Positions 22,306 through 35,055 are shown, counted from the stretch's first letter. The stretch: 35,125 nt of DNA from Ichthyophonus hoferi (GCA_002751075.1 NAOQ01000540.1:2552-37676); one strand, 5' to 3'. Numbers and translations: made by a program. Notes: generated by a model from the sequence alone, not told the origin.

Positions 22306-25300
22306 TTTACTTTTCACTCACTCTCTCTAGATTCTTTACTCCTCACAAGTGAGTAAAAGATATGGAAAGTGTGGTGGTTTATAATGTAAAGGACGCGCAA
22401 AATTAATATAGAATAATGTAAAATACCCAAACTCGTTCTAAAAGAACACAATGAGAGAATGAGACTACTACTTTCATCTATCGCGAATTTACTGATCGAT
22501 GATAATATGGGGGGGTCCTGTAAGTTTTTATTATTTATAATATACGCCAATAATATCGCTGAATAATGTTTTGTAAATTTTTTGTGTAGATGTTAGACCC
22601 CTTGCCATGCATGCACATGAAAGGGGCTGAGAGCCGCTCATGTTTGAATATTTTAACCTGTACTTCAAATGTATTCTTGCAATAGCGACTATAGTATATT
22701 TGTGTTATTGTGGATAAAAATGTATAATTTAAGAGTAATAGATAAAATTACATAAAAAAAATAAACAGAAATATTGTATTTCGATACTGGAAGCCGGAAA
22801 TTTATTGCAACCAAATAATTGGATTGGGTAAAATAATGCATAAGGGGATACTTAAGGAAATTGATTAACATAATTCATCCTAATATTGGTTAATAGGTAT
22901 AACTAGTATTTATTGCCGATTGGTTAATAATGTATTTATGATTGGCTATTATAAGGAATATTTGCAATTCTGAAGTCAGTCTTCATGCTCTATTTTTTGG
23001 TTCTTATCAATGTAATTATCTTTTAATTATGTTTTTCTTTTGTAGTTAAAAAATATATATATTTTTTAAGCGTAGCTACATATGCAACATAATAAGAGTG
23101 ACTATATAATCTATATATTGCAATTTGAAATTGACTTTCTACTTTGGGCCTGTGAGGTATATATATCCAAGAGCCAAGTCCTCATTTGATGAGGCAGTGT
23201 GAATCTCTTTTCTGGATTGATTTCTGTAGTTTTGATGTTGATGATTGTAATTTTATCAGGGCTTAAATGTGTATGTATTCTCTTGGACTTAGAAAATCTA
23301 TAGAGACAAAAGTGTTGTTTTTTTATATCAATTCTAACTTGATTTGGAATGATAGCGTGATCTGGATGAACATATCTCGAATATTTTTTCTCTTTTTTTG
23401 TAGATTCCCGGGACATCATCAATTGGCTAAGATTGAAATATTATTGGAGCAAGAATGTCGGCTGCTCTTTCAATCGGGTACATAATGATCACATAGTTTA
23501 TTTAGGTATTTCACTGTCTAATTGTTACGTTACTGTGTTTAGAACCGTAAAACATATTGGCACAGTTAGGCTTCTTTTATACTTGCAATGTGTAATGAGT
23601 GAGAGGCCAATCATTTAAACTCTGTATAACAGAGCTTTCTTTGTATTATATGTTTTGTAATGTCCCTGATTGATTCAGATCCATGTTTAGAAATATGCTG
23701 GAGCACTTTGTTTCTGTTGATAATAATATATTACCAATAAAGTTATTGCGTTAATATACCCACATACTAACTTGTCTGGATGTAAAAAAATGTATTACAC
23801 AATAATATATATACAAATAATTCCAATGATGTATGCTACGCTAAGGTACTGAGTAAATTATGGATTCAGAAGCTTTTGGTACTCTGGAATCGTAGGGACC
23901 TTTGAAAACATGGGATCATATGATGCAATTTGTTGTAATGAATAACGTGATCATTTGAGTTTGTGAGTACTGATCATAAATAATGACTGCAACACTATAT
24001 TTATAATTTTCTAATTAATCAATGCTGGGTTCTGAAGTATTTTATGTAAAATGCCATGTTTAGAAAGTATTAGAAGATTCTGTCTGATACAGATTATGGA
24101 CTCTAGATCATGTAGTAATACTGATTAAAGGATATACAGTTTTTATCCCAAATTTTCTGTTACAAAAGTTTGCTGCCATCCTGAACACGGGTGAAATAAT
24201 TATTACACATGCTGAAATCGACCGAACTATTATATATTTAGCTAACCATCTAAACCATCTAACTTATCTATATCGTACAAATGAGTGGCCAAACGTTTTC
24301 ATGGCCCGCCCAGTACCATTAGCTCCGAAGTTTTGCCTAGCTGCTCTTCAATATAAGGTATTTCTTTGTACACATGGAACCAATGATTCCTTGTTCAATC
24401 CATAATCCTTGGCCAATGGCTGAAAGCCTTGGATTTGCATGTGCTATTAGGCTCATGATTGTCGAGATAGATTAAAATGTGTATTTGGAAATAAAATACA
24501 ATTATGTGCACATTTAAAAGTAAATTTGGTTTTACATTATTTTGAGTCAAGCATATTTATTTATTAGCATTGATTAACTTTATGCCAATGGCCCTGTGTG
24601 TTCCGGTGTTAATACATAAATGCATATCTTGGAGTGTACATATTCAGTATTAAAAATCTAAGAATAGTCCTTAAAATAGGCTTATCCCAATTATTTAAAG
24701 TTATAAAGTATTCACAACTATACACATAGCCAATCAAACTCTTCCATTCATAGTCTGACTAAAATGCACATCGTACGTTTATGAGATGGTGTCCTTAACA
24801 CTCCAAGTCCTTGAAAAAATACTGTTGCAAATTCCAATTGACTATTCTGATAAGATACTCGGTATTTTCATATGACTATATATTAGCTTTAGTTATTAAT
24901 AGAAACCAATAAAGTCAATTATAGTGTAGTCGTCATCCCATCAATGTCATGTGATTTTCGTACATACAATAAACATTCGATTTCATATTCTAACTCATTG
25001 TTTCATTTGCTTACTTCTTGCTATTAAGTCTATGTAATATATATATTGCTAGTCACCATTGTAAAGATGTGATATTATGAGTTCTCAAAATAATCTACCT
25101 TGTACTTTAATTGTGCATTTCAAATGTTTACTGGAGAAAATATGATTAATCCGTTATCTGCAATTAGGTTGCTACTGATTGCGTAAGAAAATAACGTCTC
25201 CTATAATAATATTTTTTAAAAAAATTGTGGCGAGTGTAAAAATGAATAATTTTATAACGATGTATATTGTAGTAAATAGATGAGTAAAAAAATATCGAGT

Positions 25301-27602
25301 TGCGACAGCATGGTTTGTCAAGTCAAAAGCAGGGAGAGCCTTATTTCACAATACAGGATTATACTCAAAGACATGGTAAAACTCCTTCGGCGTTAACCAC
25401 AATTTTAGATATAAAGATCATAGTACTACCTGTATACAGTCAAACGTATATCAATTATATAGCACAACTAGTACATTATCTTCAATTGATCTAATAGACA
25501 TATAGGTACTGAATTGTGTATTAGCTAATCAATTTATTGAAACGGTAAAATTTGGGGTAAACATACTCCATCTTAATCTTAGGCTGTTACCCTGCAAATG
25601 GCGCTTATCAGGTGGCAGACTATAGGTTAGACAAAACTGGAAGCCCCGTCTCAACTATACTGTAATTAATTTATGCTATTCTAAGCACATGCAATGCAGT
25701 GAGACTGAGTTTGAATCAAATTGTATATCTAATATGGGATATAAGAATTAATCTCAACCTGAATCATTACTACGTCGATTTGACATAAGTTCTTTGTTAT
25801 TATACATTTTAGCTAAATAACATTTAAATTTAAATAATAGCAGATAATAAATAAATAAAATATATTTTATAATGTAATACAAGCAATTAATTAATTAAGG
25901 GATCCTTTCAACTTATTACACATGGTTCAGCAGTCAAAGACATCGTCATAGTTAACTTTAAGAATCAAAGTTGTAGGCCAAACTTGATCATCAACCATAC
26001 TTGATACAATTATATGGGTAGATTTAGACATTATTTAAATTAATTCACATTTTTTTGTTATAAAATGATTGCACAAAGTAGTGATACAATGTTCTCAATA
26101 GAAGATCTATCATATTAGACTATGTGTACATGTGAGCTAAAGTCAAGTCTTAGAGAATAGTTTAATAATTGCATACTGAAAGTTTGGCTATAATCGAGTG
26201 TTTATACGATAGCGCAACCCTACAGTACGACCGGTCTCTTCACTACCTAGGCAATAGTAATTATTAATAATTTTAAATGTTTACAGCTATATAAAGAAGT
26301 ATCTGAAAATAAACGTAAATTTCTTTTTTAAAACTCTCCGGGGTTGTGATTGTATATAGACATAAAAGTTGTTTAGGGATATATTGCCAATAGAAACCCG
26401 TCTCAAAATAATCGAAAATATGGATAGTGCTTGGCTAGCTAAACTTCATTTACGCTTTCTTTACTTAGGCTTATTTGTAAGCATCAGACTCTATTCCAAT
26501 TATGGTAATTCACTTCAATTGTGTGTAATTATCTGAATACATATATTTCTAAATTCGCTAGCATTTGGAGCATCTAGGGCTGTACTTTTTAATATTATCC
26601 ATCTAACTAGTCTTATCTAATTGGGAAGGTAGAACCAACAAACACGCCTTCTCTTACATCATAATCGTTTCAACCTTTATTGCTAGCCCAGCATGAGACA
26701 CTTCTATACAACATTGAATTGTCGCTCACAACCCTGTGGACAGGTCACTGGCGCCAGCCACAGATAGCTATAATTCCCTTACCCAATTTAGCGCTAATAT
26801 TTTAGCTTTAATTCTTTCTCTTAGGCGGCCACCAAGATATGCCTATTAGTCATGACGAACACATAAAACAAATGATATTCAAACGATGCATATTTTGGCA
26901 AATAGATTGGTAGAAAAATGTCGAGTCTTAACTAATTAATTGTGATCAGTAGTCATTCGTGGAATGTTTATGGAATGTAGATATAGGTCAGGTAATACAA
27001 GTGCCGCAATAACGAATACTGCCGTTGGCATTTGTAATTACCCCTAAACTCAAGAGCTAATGAGTTCTTACACCTCCGTCCATAAACAGGCACATTACTA
27101 GTAGAGACATGCATAGGGTGTCATAAATCTGGGTGGCAGACAGTTTGAAAAGAAAAAAAGTCCATAATTGGATACCAAAATCATCACAATGTCTTCCTAA
27201 TGAGAGCACAAAAAGATGCATTCTGAGAGAATAGAATATATTTCTGCCGAAGGAATTTGTTTGCTTTACTTAATTATCATAACATATATTACTTTACACA
27301 TATTACACTATCATTTTCTCTATTATTTATATGTTATTGTTCACGCACTTTATGTATTACTTGCACCATCCTCTTTTTCTTTTCATAGAAGGCTTCTTTT
27401 CTATTTCTCTGCGCTATCTTACTATGTAAAAGCAATAAAGCCTAACAACACCCATAGCCACTGGACACACGAAACCGTAGCTGAATATATACATGTATAT
27501 TATATTCCCATTAAAACACAGGTTCAATAGAAAAACTGCTCAAATGCCCTATGATGTGATTGACCTGTTATGTGGTTGATGCTAACAGAGTAATAAAATG
27601 AA
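22306..27602. other. Gene-poor 5.3-kb stretch
   Basis: Promoter-side DNA of the YEATS gene runs into a long AT-rich gap before the CHMP4 3' end. I find one dispersed repeat copy (24011-24225) and no supported exon. A short stem (accccttg..aaaggggc, 22595-22627) lies about 290 bp upstream of the YEATS start. Open frames at 23111-23485, 25300 and 27216 have no recognisable motif. Confidence 0.5.
24011..24225 (+). repeat. Dispersed repeat, copy B
   Basis: Second copy of the element at 3172-3390, same orientation: aatgctgggttctg, ccatgtttagaaa, gtagtaatactg, atacagttttta and cctgaaca blocks occur in the same order and spacing. Divergence of about a quarter suggests both copies are old. No target-site duplication could be seen. 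Confidence 0.7.
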
Positions 27603-29240
27603 TTAAGACATGGCAGCTTGAAGGGCGGCCAGTTCTGCCTCGTCCTCGTCCATAACGTGCTTGGCTGAGAGGAAAGAGTAGATTAGAATCACAGTCATGT
27701 ATGATTGTGTGTATGTGTGCATGCATATACATATTATTATTACTCTGTTTTCACTGGCCCTTAGGATTTATAACAAGCTTCTTATTGGTGTTGTTATACC
27801 AAGCATTTCTTAATCAGTTTTAATATAAGAAATAAGCCTTCTTCCTTATTAACTGGTTACAGTGTGGCTAGAACTACTATACTATTTACACCGTGGTAAC
27901 ATAGCTTCTTGAGCATGCTAGATCTCATAATCAAATAAGATAGAGTAAAGACATGTATAGTATTTCAAATTCTGCAACTAACTAACGATTATATATATAT
28001 GTGTGTATGTATGTATGTACGTGCACATGGATGAATAAGGACAGAGGAGGAAGGAAAGAAACAAAAAGAGAAAGACAAACTGGATATGTGCGTAGAACTG
28101 GGTATATATATGTATATAAATTAATAACGACAGAGATAGACTTGACATACGTGCCGCAGTGGGTACACTAGGTAAGGATGTGGCTGGTACGTTCTGTACG
28201 CCCATCAACTGGTTCTCAACCTCCTCTTGCTCCAACAGATCCAACTCATCCAACAGATCAGCCTGTTAGGGCCGATGAGAAAAGCGGGGGTGGGGGAGAG
28301 AGTGTGTGTGAGGAAGAGGGAAGATCAAACATGGCAAAATTATACTATATATATTGATTGTTATGCGCAGCTAGATAAGTAGTAAGGTATAGCCACTACA
28401 GGACTGGCACATGTACATATATTTAATAGTATAGTAGATAGTAATATAACAGTATAGCAGTATGACAATAATAGTGACATCCATTTGTTATTATTTTATC
28501 ACTAAACACAGCCCAAGGGACCAGCGAGTCCTGCTTTCACCTAACCTATCAATAGGCCAATACATAGAGACAAAATACACCAAATATACAATACTGGTGT
28601 ACTAATTATGTCATATTACATAAGCAAGTACATACAAATGGGTAGAACAAGCTTCTAATGCATTATAACTCAACATTGGTAATATAATATGATGTCATAT
28701 GATACTACAGTATAGCATAATAAACAACAGCATCCAAACAAACCAATAAATATAAATCCATCTGTAGCAAACCCAGCACAATCAGCCAGTCAAAAGATAC
28801 GAATAAATCATTTTAAAAAACCTGCTAATAAATAATATACATACAATAGTATACAATATCACAACCATAGCCCATATGAGATGAAATCCCATCAATCACA
28901 GACCTCATCAAACTGTTGACCCATGCTCTGGCCCAAGGCCTCCCCAATCTCATTGGCTACATCCATCTGTTCCTGGATCTCTACCATTGTGTCATCAATA
29001 TCCTCCACCGTCCTATAGGAATAAATATTGAGGGAAAGGGAGAGGGAGAGGGAGAGAGCATGGCGTGTTAGTATGACGGAAGTGTGGTTGTAGGTATGGA
29101 TTGGGAATAGATGCAATAAAAATATAATATAATATATACACATAGGTATACCCACATGCTATTGTGCATGCTCTTCATTTGCTTGTATTATATGTAATAT
29201 AATATAACAAAATATACAATACAATATAATATAATACAAC

Positions 29241-29276
<36 letters not shown>

Positions 29277-32022
29277 TATACGCACATGTTATTGTGCATC
29301 TTCTTCATCTGCTTGGCAGCCATCTTCATGACATTAATAGTCTCCACATTAGTAGCCGTGCCCTCGATAGCATTGATCTGGCATGCCATACAGGTTAGCT
29401 TAATTAAATAAATAACTACTACTAATTAATTATAGCGAGATGATACACCAATAATGCAAAGGTCTAGGCTCTCTGTTAGGTGCCTAGAATGGCCAATGAA
29501 TGGCTAATGCCCTTTATAATATCGTTAAATTTTATATTAAATTCTATACGTACTATAGCATAGCCCTGGGTGTATAAGTACCAATGAAATAGTGACGTCA
29601 TCAAAAGGACTCGTATAATTGGTTATAATTAAATGCAAATAATTAGGAGCATTATGCACATTATTGCATTCGTACAATATATGTATCTAGAGACGTCATT
29701 GGTAGAAAATATTTTACTAGTAGCTTTTATATGATTGAACTGATAAAAGGTGATTCAATGACCAAAAGGAATGGTAAATGCACCACAAATCATTATGAAA
29801 AACATTTATGTATGTAGATAGTAAGAGCGGTTTGATGGCAAGCCTAGTATGATGTCACAATCAGTTAGTATATAGTATATACATGCGTAAGACATTATAT
29901 ATATATATAATATCTTGCTAGTTTGGCTGGGATATAGATATTCGTTAGGGTATGATCATTGTGCATAGCATTTCATGTAAATGTACATATACCGCTTTCC
30001 TTCTCTCTACCTACCTGTTGTTCAATGTTCATCTGGGTGCCAGCTAGTTGCTGTACCTGTGCTTCATACATTTTCTTCCTCTTTAAACACATGAGGGCAG
30101 CTGTGAATATACATCAGTTAGAAGCATATACTATTAATACTATCTATACTACATTATACGATATCATATTATCCCATACTATACTATAATATCTAGTATC
30201 AGCAATACAAAATACTAGCACTACCACACTAAGACTATAAAATATTATTAATGGGGCACTTTGATTGGCTCTCTAAACACATATATACATATATATAGTG
30301 TGTTCTTGCATGTTATATTCAACGCATTATCCATAAAGGTGAAATAGCACTAGTTATTATACGGAATTTTTGAAAGCGCCGATAAACAAATAAAGATAAA
30401 ATGATTAAAAAAGATAAATATAGATAGACATTAGAGCATTAAACCTCTATCCCCAAAAGAAACCAACTATCCAGTCTTAAAACAGTAAATATGCTAAGGA
30501 TTGAGAGAACATAGGGTATATATATGGAAAGAGAGGATCAACTATGGCAGTGGGAGTGTATAAACAAAGAAAAATGGAAAGAGAAAGAGAAAGAGAAAAG
30601 GTGTGGGTTGGCTAGTAAGCAGAAAAAGAGAAAATATAATAGGATATGACGACAAGGTTTGGTAGAGTAGCTATGGTATATTGCACAGAAAGATATAGAA
30701 CCAATAAGATAAGCAAGATGTATATGCGAGAGGGTCCATTGCTAGTAGGTATGATAGTATGTAATAAGGAGACGTGAGAGGATAAGAATCAGGCGAGAGA
30801 AAGAGCAGAGGATAGACAATTGAAGAAAAAGGCGTATATAATCATGGATATAAAGTAGGAATACATAACAGAACAAGAGTTCATATTTATGTCTGACCTG
30901 CCTGTAGCTATTCTTATTTCATACGTACAGATGCATACACAATCCGCTAGTTATTATATATAATTATTCCTTCATATACAATTTTATATAAAAAAATGCA
31001 ATACATGGGCTCCACAATATATTAATAAAACCTCGGATATAAGGGAACAATATATAAATATATAAATATACAATCAGAGATATAAAGGCGTATAATCTAC
31101 AGGTCTGAGTACACTACCACATCAAATAGAATCAGAAAGTATAAAATACAACAACTACTATTGCTTTCTATTACAATATATATCATGGTTGATTCAATGC
31201 ATGTTCTTACCCTTCTGGTTGGTACGAGCAAGCTTCTTGGCTTGCGCCATCTCTCCCATCACCTTTGCATTGAGATACTCCTCCCTCTTTTGTAGAGTTG
31301 AGGCTGTCTCCCTTAGCTGAAGGTCACAAAAAAATATTCAAATTAGCTATACTCATCTCTTATGACGTACCAAGGTCATTTTATTATTGGAAATAAGTAG
31401 AGAGAGGTACAATCCCTGAGAGCTATACTCATTTAGAATTAAAGCAATGACGAATCTTCTCATTCTGTGTCTATTTATATGATTATATATATAAACTAAC
31501 TAACTGTTTCTTTTTCTAACACTTATTAAACAAATCTGTGTTGGTTTAAGACAACCCAATGGCTCTTTTAGGTAGGATGATGATTATCATGTTATTAGAT
31601 CAAACAATAACAAAAAGGATAAGGAATAAAAAGAGCTATTTGTATGTAAAATATAAAACACAATGTCCACGCCTCTCTTGCCAAAGAAATTACTGCATCT
31701 CGTAATATAGTGTAGAGTATGTGTACAGATAAACCCACATAACACATCGACCAATTAGCAACCTTTTCATCTAGGTAAGGTGTATGGCTGAAATGCAAAG
31801 CTGAGGCATCACAGTATCCATGTAAGTCGTATAAGTAATCAAGCATTTGCTTTCGTGGCTTGTTAAAACGGGAGAGGGAGATGAACTATAGGTACTTGGA
31901 GAAACAATTTAACTGTTTTTTCAAAAACACAGGGTAAAAACAACTACACAAACACACACACACACCTTATCCAAAGTTTCCTTTGGGGGAGGAGCCTTCT
32001 TTGCCTTTCCAAATAGATTCAT
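27603..32022 (-). CDS. CHMP4: Charged multivesicular body protein 4 (ESCRT-III Snf7)
   Basis: Seven exons in transcript order: 32022-31966, 31316-31211, 30100-30015, 29377-29286, 29012-28904, 28262-28151, 27664-27603. They sum to 208 codons, giving 207 residues (human CHMP4B 224), and every junction is in phase. The N terminus MNLFGKAKKAPPPKETLDK is basic. The helical core follows with LKRKKMYEAQVQQLAGTQM (human LKRKKRYEKQLAQIDGTLS), NVMKMAAKQMKKMHNNM, then the acidic half GQQFDEADLLDELDLLEQEE. The C-terminal helix DEDEAELAALQAAMS matches the Snf7 tail that binds Bro1/ALIX. Family role: CHMP4 polymerises into membrane spirals that drive inward budding of endosomes, cytokinetic abscission and membrane repair, and is taken apart by VPS4. 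Introns have marked C/T tracts before exons 5 and 6. The 5' splice site of exon 4 is repeated 130 bp downstream. Confidence 0.95.
29013..29070 (-). promoter_or_regulatory. Polypyrimidine tract and acceptor of CHMP4 exon 5
   Basis: On the minus strand a nearly pure C/T run (ctctccctctccctctccct and onward) leads through a short AT stretch to cctatag and exon 5. Such a C-rich tract stands out in an otherwise AT-rich intron and is a strong U2AF-type signal. Confidence 0.7.
29142..29185 (-). repeat. Duplicate of the CHMP4 exon 4 end and its 5' splice site
   Basis: 44 bp matching 29272-29315 with five differences. The original is the last 30 bases of exon 4 plus the first 14 intron bases. In the exon frame the copy reads KQMKSMHNSM against KQMKKMHNNM, and keeps a GT at the same point (AGCAT|GTGGGTATACC against AACAT|GTGCGTATACC). 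It lies in the intron, 130 bp past the true donor. It could act as a decoy or alternative donor, but use of it would pull a (TA)n tract into the mRNA. Confidence 0.8.
29243..29274. repeat. (TA)n microsatellite next to the CHMP4 exon 4 donor
   Basis: About fifteen TA units start roughly ten bases past the exon 4 donor on the gene strand, between the true donor and its duplicate. Confidence 0.9.
31951..31965. repeat. (CA)n at the CHMP4 exon 1 donor
   Basis: The first intron of CHMP4 opens with GTGTGTGTGTGT on the minus strand, so the donor itself (AAG|GTGTGT) is the first unit of a dinucleotide repeat. Several GT choices are possible; only the first keeps the exon at 57 bases and the frame in phase 0. 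Confidence 0.7.
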
Positions 32023-32936
32023 TCTAAATTCCTTTCAAAAATAACGAATACAATAAAAATATATTTCTCTCTATTTCTGAAATAATGATCAAAATAAAAG
32101 CTACAATCCGGATCCGTTATTTGCGTCAACATTTTACCATTGAAAAGACCGGAATATTTGGCTTTGTGATAAATCACCAATTAATTCGTAGGAATTGGGT
32201 TGTTATTTAATTTATTTAATTTATTTGATTTATTTAATTTAATCAACATTAATTACCAATAATAATGGCATATCTAATTAATTATTGTTTCAATCTTAAT
32301 TAAGTCTATGCAGGCTATGACGTACAGGAGTAAGACCGGATATTACGGAATAAAATGATAAAAACATAAAAATATAAAAAAACATAATTCTCCAGCGAAA
32401 TAAAATTATTAAATTATTAAATTTTAATACCATTTTTAAATATAATTTGAGAAGCCAAAACAAATTATCTGATGTATAAATATATTCGGAAATTGCACAG
32501 ATCTGCCAGACCTTACATAACATACAATTATTAGCCCTTTTGGATCCACGTTCTCTTACTTGGTCCAATGTATTAAAAAGCATTTAACTAAAATAATAAT
32601 ATAATTATTTTATAATTTAGATTATATTACTGACTTAAATCATTTAGCACCCAGATGATCAATTTGATAAAAATTTGATAATCGATCCAATTGATGTAGT
32701 ATGATGTAGTTATAACTCATCATATATAACACGCAAGATATATCTCTATAGTACATAGGTAATGGCCAACAATATTAAATATAATTTTTTAAAAGCAACA
32801 TTTATTTAGATGTATATCCATAGAGTCTATCTTTGAAATCTGCATCTCCAAGGCCTCCTAATTTCCTTTGCCACACATCATACCCCTTCACCATCTTTCT
32901 CTGCTAGGCTGCTAGAGGTTATTATTATGATTATTG

Positions 32937-32938
<2 letters not shown>
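32023..32938. other. 5' flank of CHMP4, no gene seen
   Basis: Contains short tandem blocks of tttaattta-type sequence near 32200-32245. A minus-strand open frame at 32296-32583 has no motif I recognise. No defined core promoter element can be singled out. Confidence 0.45.

Positions 32939-33020
<82 letters not shown>
32939..33020. repeat. (ATT)n microsatellite
   Basis: A long, nearly pure run of att units of about 80 bases, followed by a less regular tail to about 33060. The apparent polyisoleucine frame across it is not a gene. Confidence 0.95.
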
Positions 33021-33022
<2 letters not shown>

Positions 33023-33361
33023 ATTTTTATTGCTACTATTATTATTATTACTATTATTATAATTTTTTTAATTAAGAATTTTTTTTACTTAATTTGGGTA
33101 TTTATTTCTTTATATAACTATAATCATTTAATCGTATTAGCCATTATTATTACAAATGTAAACTGGAAAAATTGTAGTGCAATCTATTGGTGTTAAATAA
33201 CAATCCAAAATGATCGATCAAAACTACACCAGCCAATGGTAGAGGTCTTACGATTATATAATAAGCCATTTTAGATCAAATTATTATTATTATTAGTTAT
33301 TGGCTATGCTTATTAAAATATATCACTATTGAATTAGGCTTAAACCCTAAACCCTTAATCA

Positions 33362-33656
33362 GGGGTTCTCGGAAATAATTCCACAAATCCCAAAAACAAT
33401 TCCACAAATCCAGAAAATATTTCAAATAGACCCCCACAATAAATGGACATTTTGAATATATATAAAACAAAATAGAATGAAGAGGAAGTTAAAAGAAATT
33501 TACTTTTTTTCTACATACATATAATTCATCTAGTGAAAATAGAAAAAATGTATTCTTTTCTTTCAATTTCTTCTTTATTCTATTTTGTTTTTTATTATTC
33601 TTATATTTCAAATGTCCATTTATTTTGGGATTTGTGGAGTTATTTCTGGGAGCCCC
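33362..33656. mobile_element. MITE of the Tc1/mariner type, related to the element at 15583
   Basis: A 295-bp element with long terminal inverted repeats. The left end ggggttctcggaaataattc matches the reverse complement of the right end, ggggctcccagaaataactc. The pairing resumes inward at aataaatggacatt and continues through aaacaaaatagaat, interrupted by about 45 extra bases in the left arm. The right end is followed by TA (33657-33658); the left side has CA, a decayed TA. No coding sequence. The ends match the 15583 transposon (gaggctccca, atggac, agaataatga..aggaaattga), so it is probably a non-autonomous derivative once moved by that family's transposase. Confidence 0.85.
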
Positions 33657-33658
33657 TA

Positions 33659-34876
33659 CAAATATTATCACGATCTTGTCTGACCGGCATTTCATACAGA
33701 AATTCCTAGCAACAACTGACTAAACGATGGCCACTACCTTCCAAAAATTGGCATTTGGATTTACTGGAGTTTTTGTAATAAAACTTTTATATTTTTTATA
33801 ACCATTATTTTAAAATAAATTATATTTTTTATGTTATCATGTATAATATCTTTAGTTATAAGACAAGCATTTCTCACAACTATTGCTCCCGATCTACACT
33901 AGCTTTACGCTCTTGCAGATCATTTGTTTATTATAACATTAAAAATCAGGTTTAAACTGGCTGCAAATGTTTCGCCAATTATTCGAAAATATGCAAAAAG
34001 ACATTGGAGTTATTTATGGCAACATTACAATATTACAGTAACTATCGTATAGGATAGCTTTGGTATTGTTTATTGTTTAGTATAGTAGTATGCTCCTTGG
34101 TTGTAATATTTCTGACTGCTTCGGTATGTCTTTAAGGCATGCTTGCAAAACATTATTTATTTAGTTCTATATTCCACCTTTATTTCGAAGTGCTCACAAA
34201 CATATACACCCTTGAACGCTTTACGCATTATAACAAACTTATTATTACACTACTACTTTTTTTTCCCCCGAGTAATCTTGAATTTCTTTTTGCACGAGTT
34301 TTTGTGTGAAGTTTTCATGTGCCTATTTATGCCTGTGTGAATGTATTGGCAAGTGCAGTTTTATTTTCTGCGTACATTCATACTTGATTTACACATACAA
34401 ATATATACCAGTGTAGCACACACGTACAGAAGCCTTGTCTCACTGGTATATCCATAGAAATATTTGAAGAGTACTAGATTGAGACCAAAATATAAGTAGT
34501 TTTAATGCTAGATAATGATAGAACAAGTCAACTTTAAAAAAACTGGTCATAATTTGGTATCAATATATTGTGTCTGTATGTGTTGGTCTGTTTACCTGAC
34601 ATGTCTTGTTTTCCGGCCACTACAAGCCCTTATGAGTTTAGATTTTAAATATAGTATCAATGTATATTGCTATCTACACGTTTTTCTTACAATTTAATAT
34701 CTTACAGAGAGCAGTGTACCTCTACAGAGTTATATCATGTTTCTATAATCTGCAACAGGATACCCTTTATGCTATCGGGTTCATCTGTTAAGAGTCTATT
34801 GCAGTTGTTTCTGATTGTTTCTGATTTGATATTACCTTGAAACTGCAATAACATAGAGTATTATTAGTCAGCCAAT
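33659..34876. other. Upstream region of the right-hand gene
   Basis: No exon is supported. A short direct repeat gattgtttct occurs twice near 34807-34828. A CCAAT (gccaatatgg) overlaps the start codon of the gene at 34877. Confidence 0.4.
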
Positions 34877-35050
34877 ATGGCCGAGGCACTCCCAGTACGG
34901 CGCTCTCGGTCAAACTCATTCAAAGGGAATGTTATGCATGAAAGAATAAGAGGAAAATGTGATATTGTAAAGGTAGACAAGAGTCCTCCAGGTGGGGACC
35001 TGGCCCATGGCCAAGATGTTGGTGGTTTTCAGACTGGCACAAAAAGAAGG
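34877..35050 (+). CDS. First exon of an unassigned gene (partial)
   Basis: ATG at 34877 opens 58 codons with balanced, non-AT-biased codon use, ending at AAGAAGG|GTTCGT, after which the sequence becomes a (TA)n run typical of local introns. The phase at the donor is 0. The peptide begins MAEALPVRRSRSNSFKGNV. The RRSRSNSF stretch fits a basophilic kinase and possible 14-3-3 site, and a glycine-rich part PPGGDLAHGQDVGGF follows. I do not recognise the family. The rest of the gene lies beyond the window. Confidence 0.6.
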
Positions 35051-35054
35051 GTTC

Positions 35055-35055
<1 letters not shown>

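Noticed and set aside
22595-22627. Short inverted repeat accccttg..aaaggggc upstream of the YEATS gene
   Set aside because: Stem of only about six bases; it cannot be told from chance.
23111-23485. Overlapping open frames on both strands
   Set aside because: No conserved motif or splice signals, and codon content follows local base composition.
24280-24480. Minus-strand stretch with LAKDYGLNKESLV, resembling a psq-type helix-turn-helix of pogo-like transposases
   Set aside because: The match is short, stops follow closely and no catalytic domain or inverted ends lie nearby.
31595-31846. Minus-strand frame with an LHGYCDAS motif reminiscent of BEL/Pao-type LTR retroelements
   Set aside because: Only about eight residues resemble the family, it lies in CHMP4 intron 1 and no flanking parts or terminal repeats are visible, so a fossil call is not supported.
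32296-32583. 95-codon minus-strand frame upstream of CHMP4
   Set aside because: The first half looks somewhat protein-like, but there is no motif, domain or splice context to support a gene.
32927-33196. Open frame of polyisoleucine
   Set aside because: It is the translation of the (ATT)n microsatellite.
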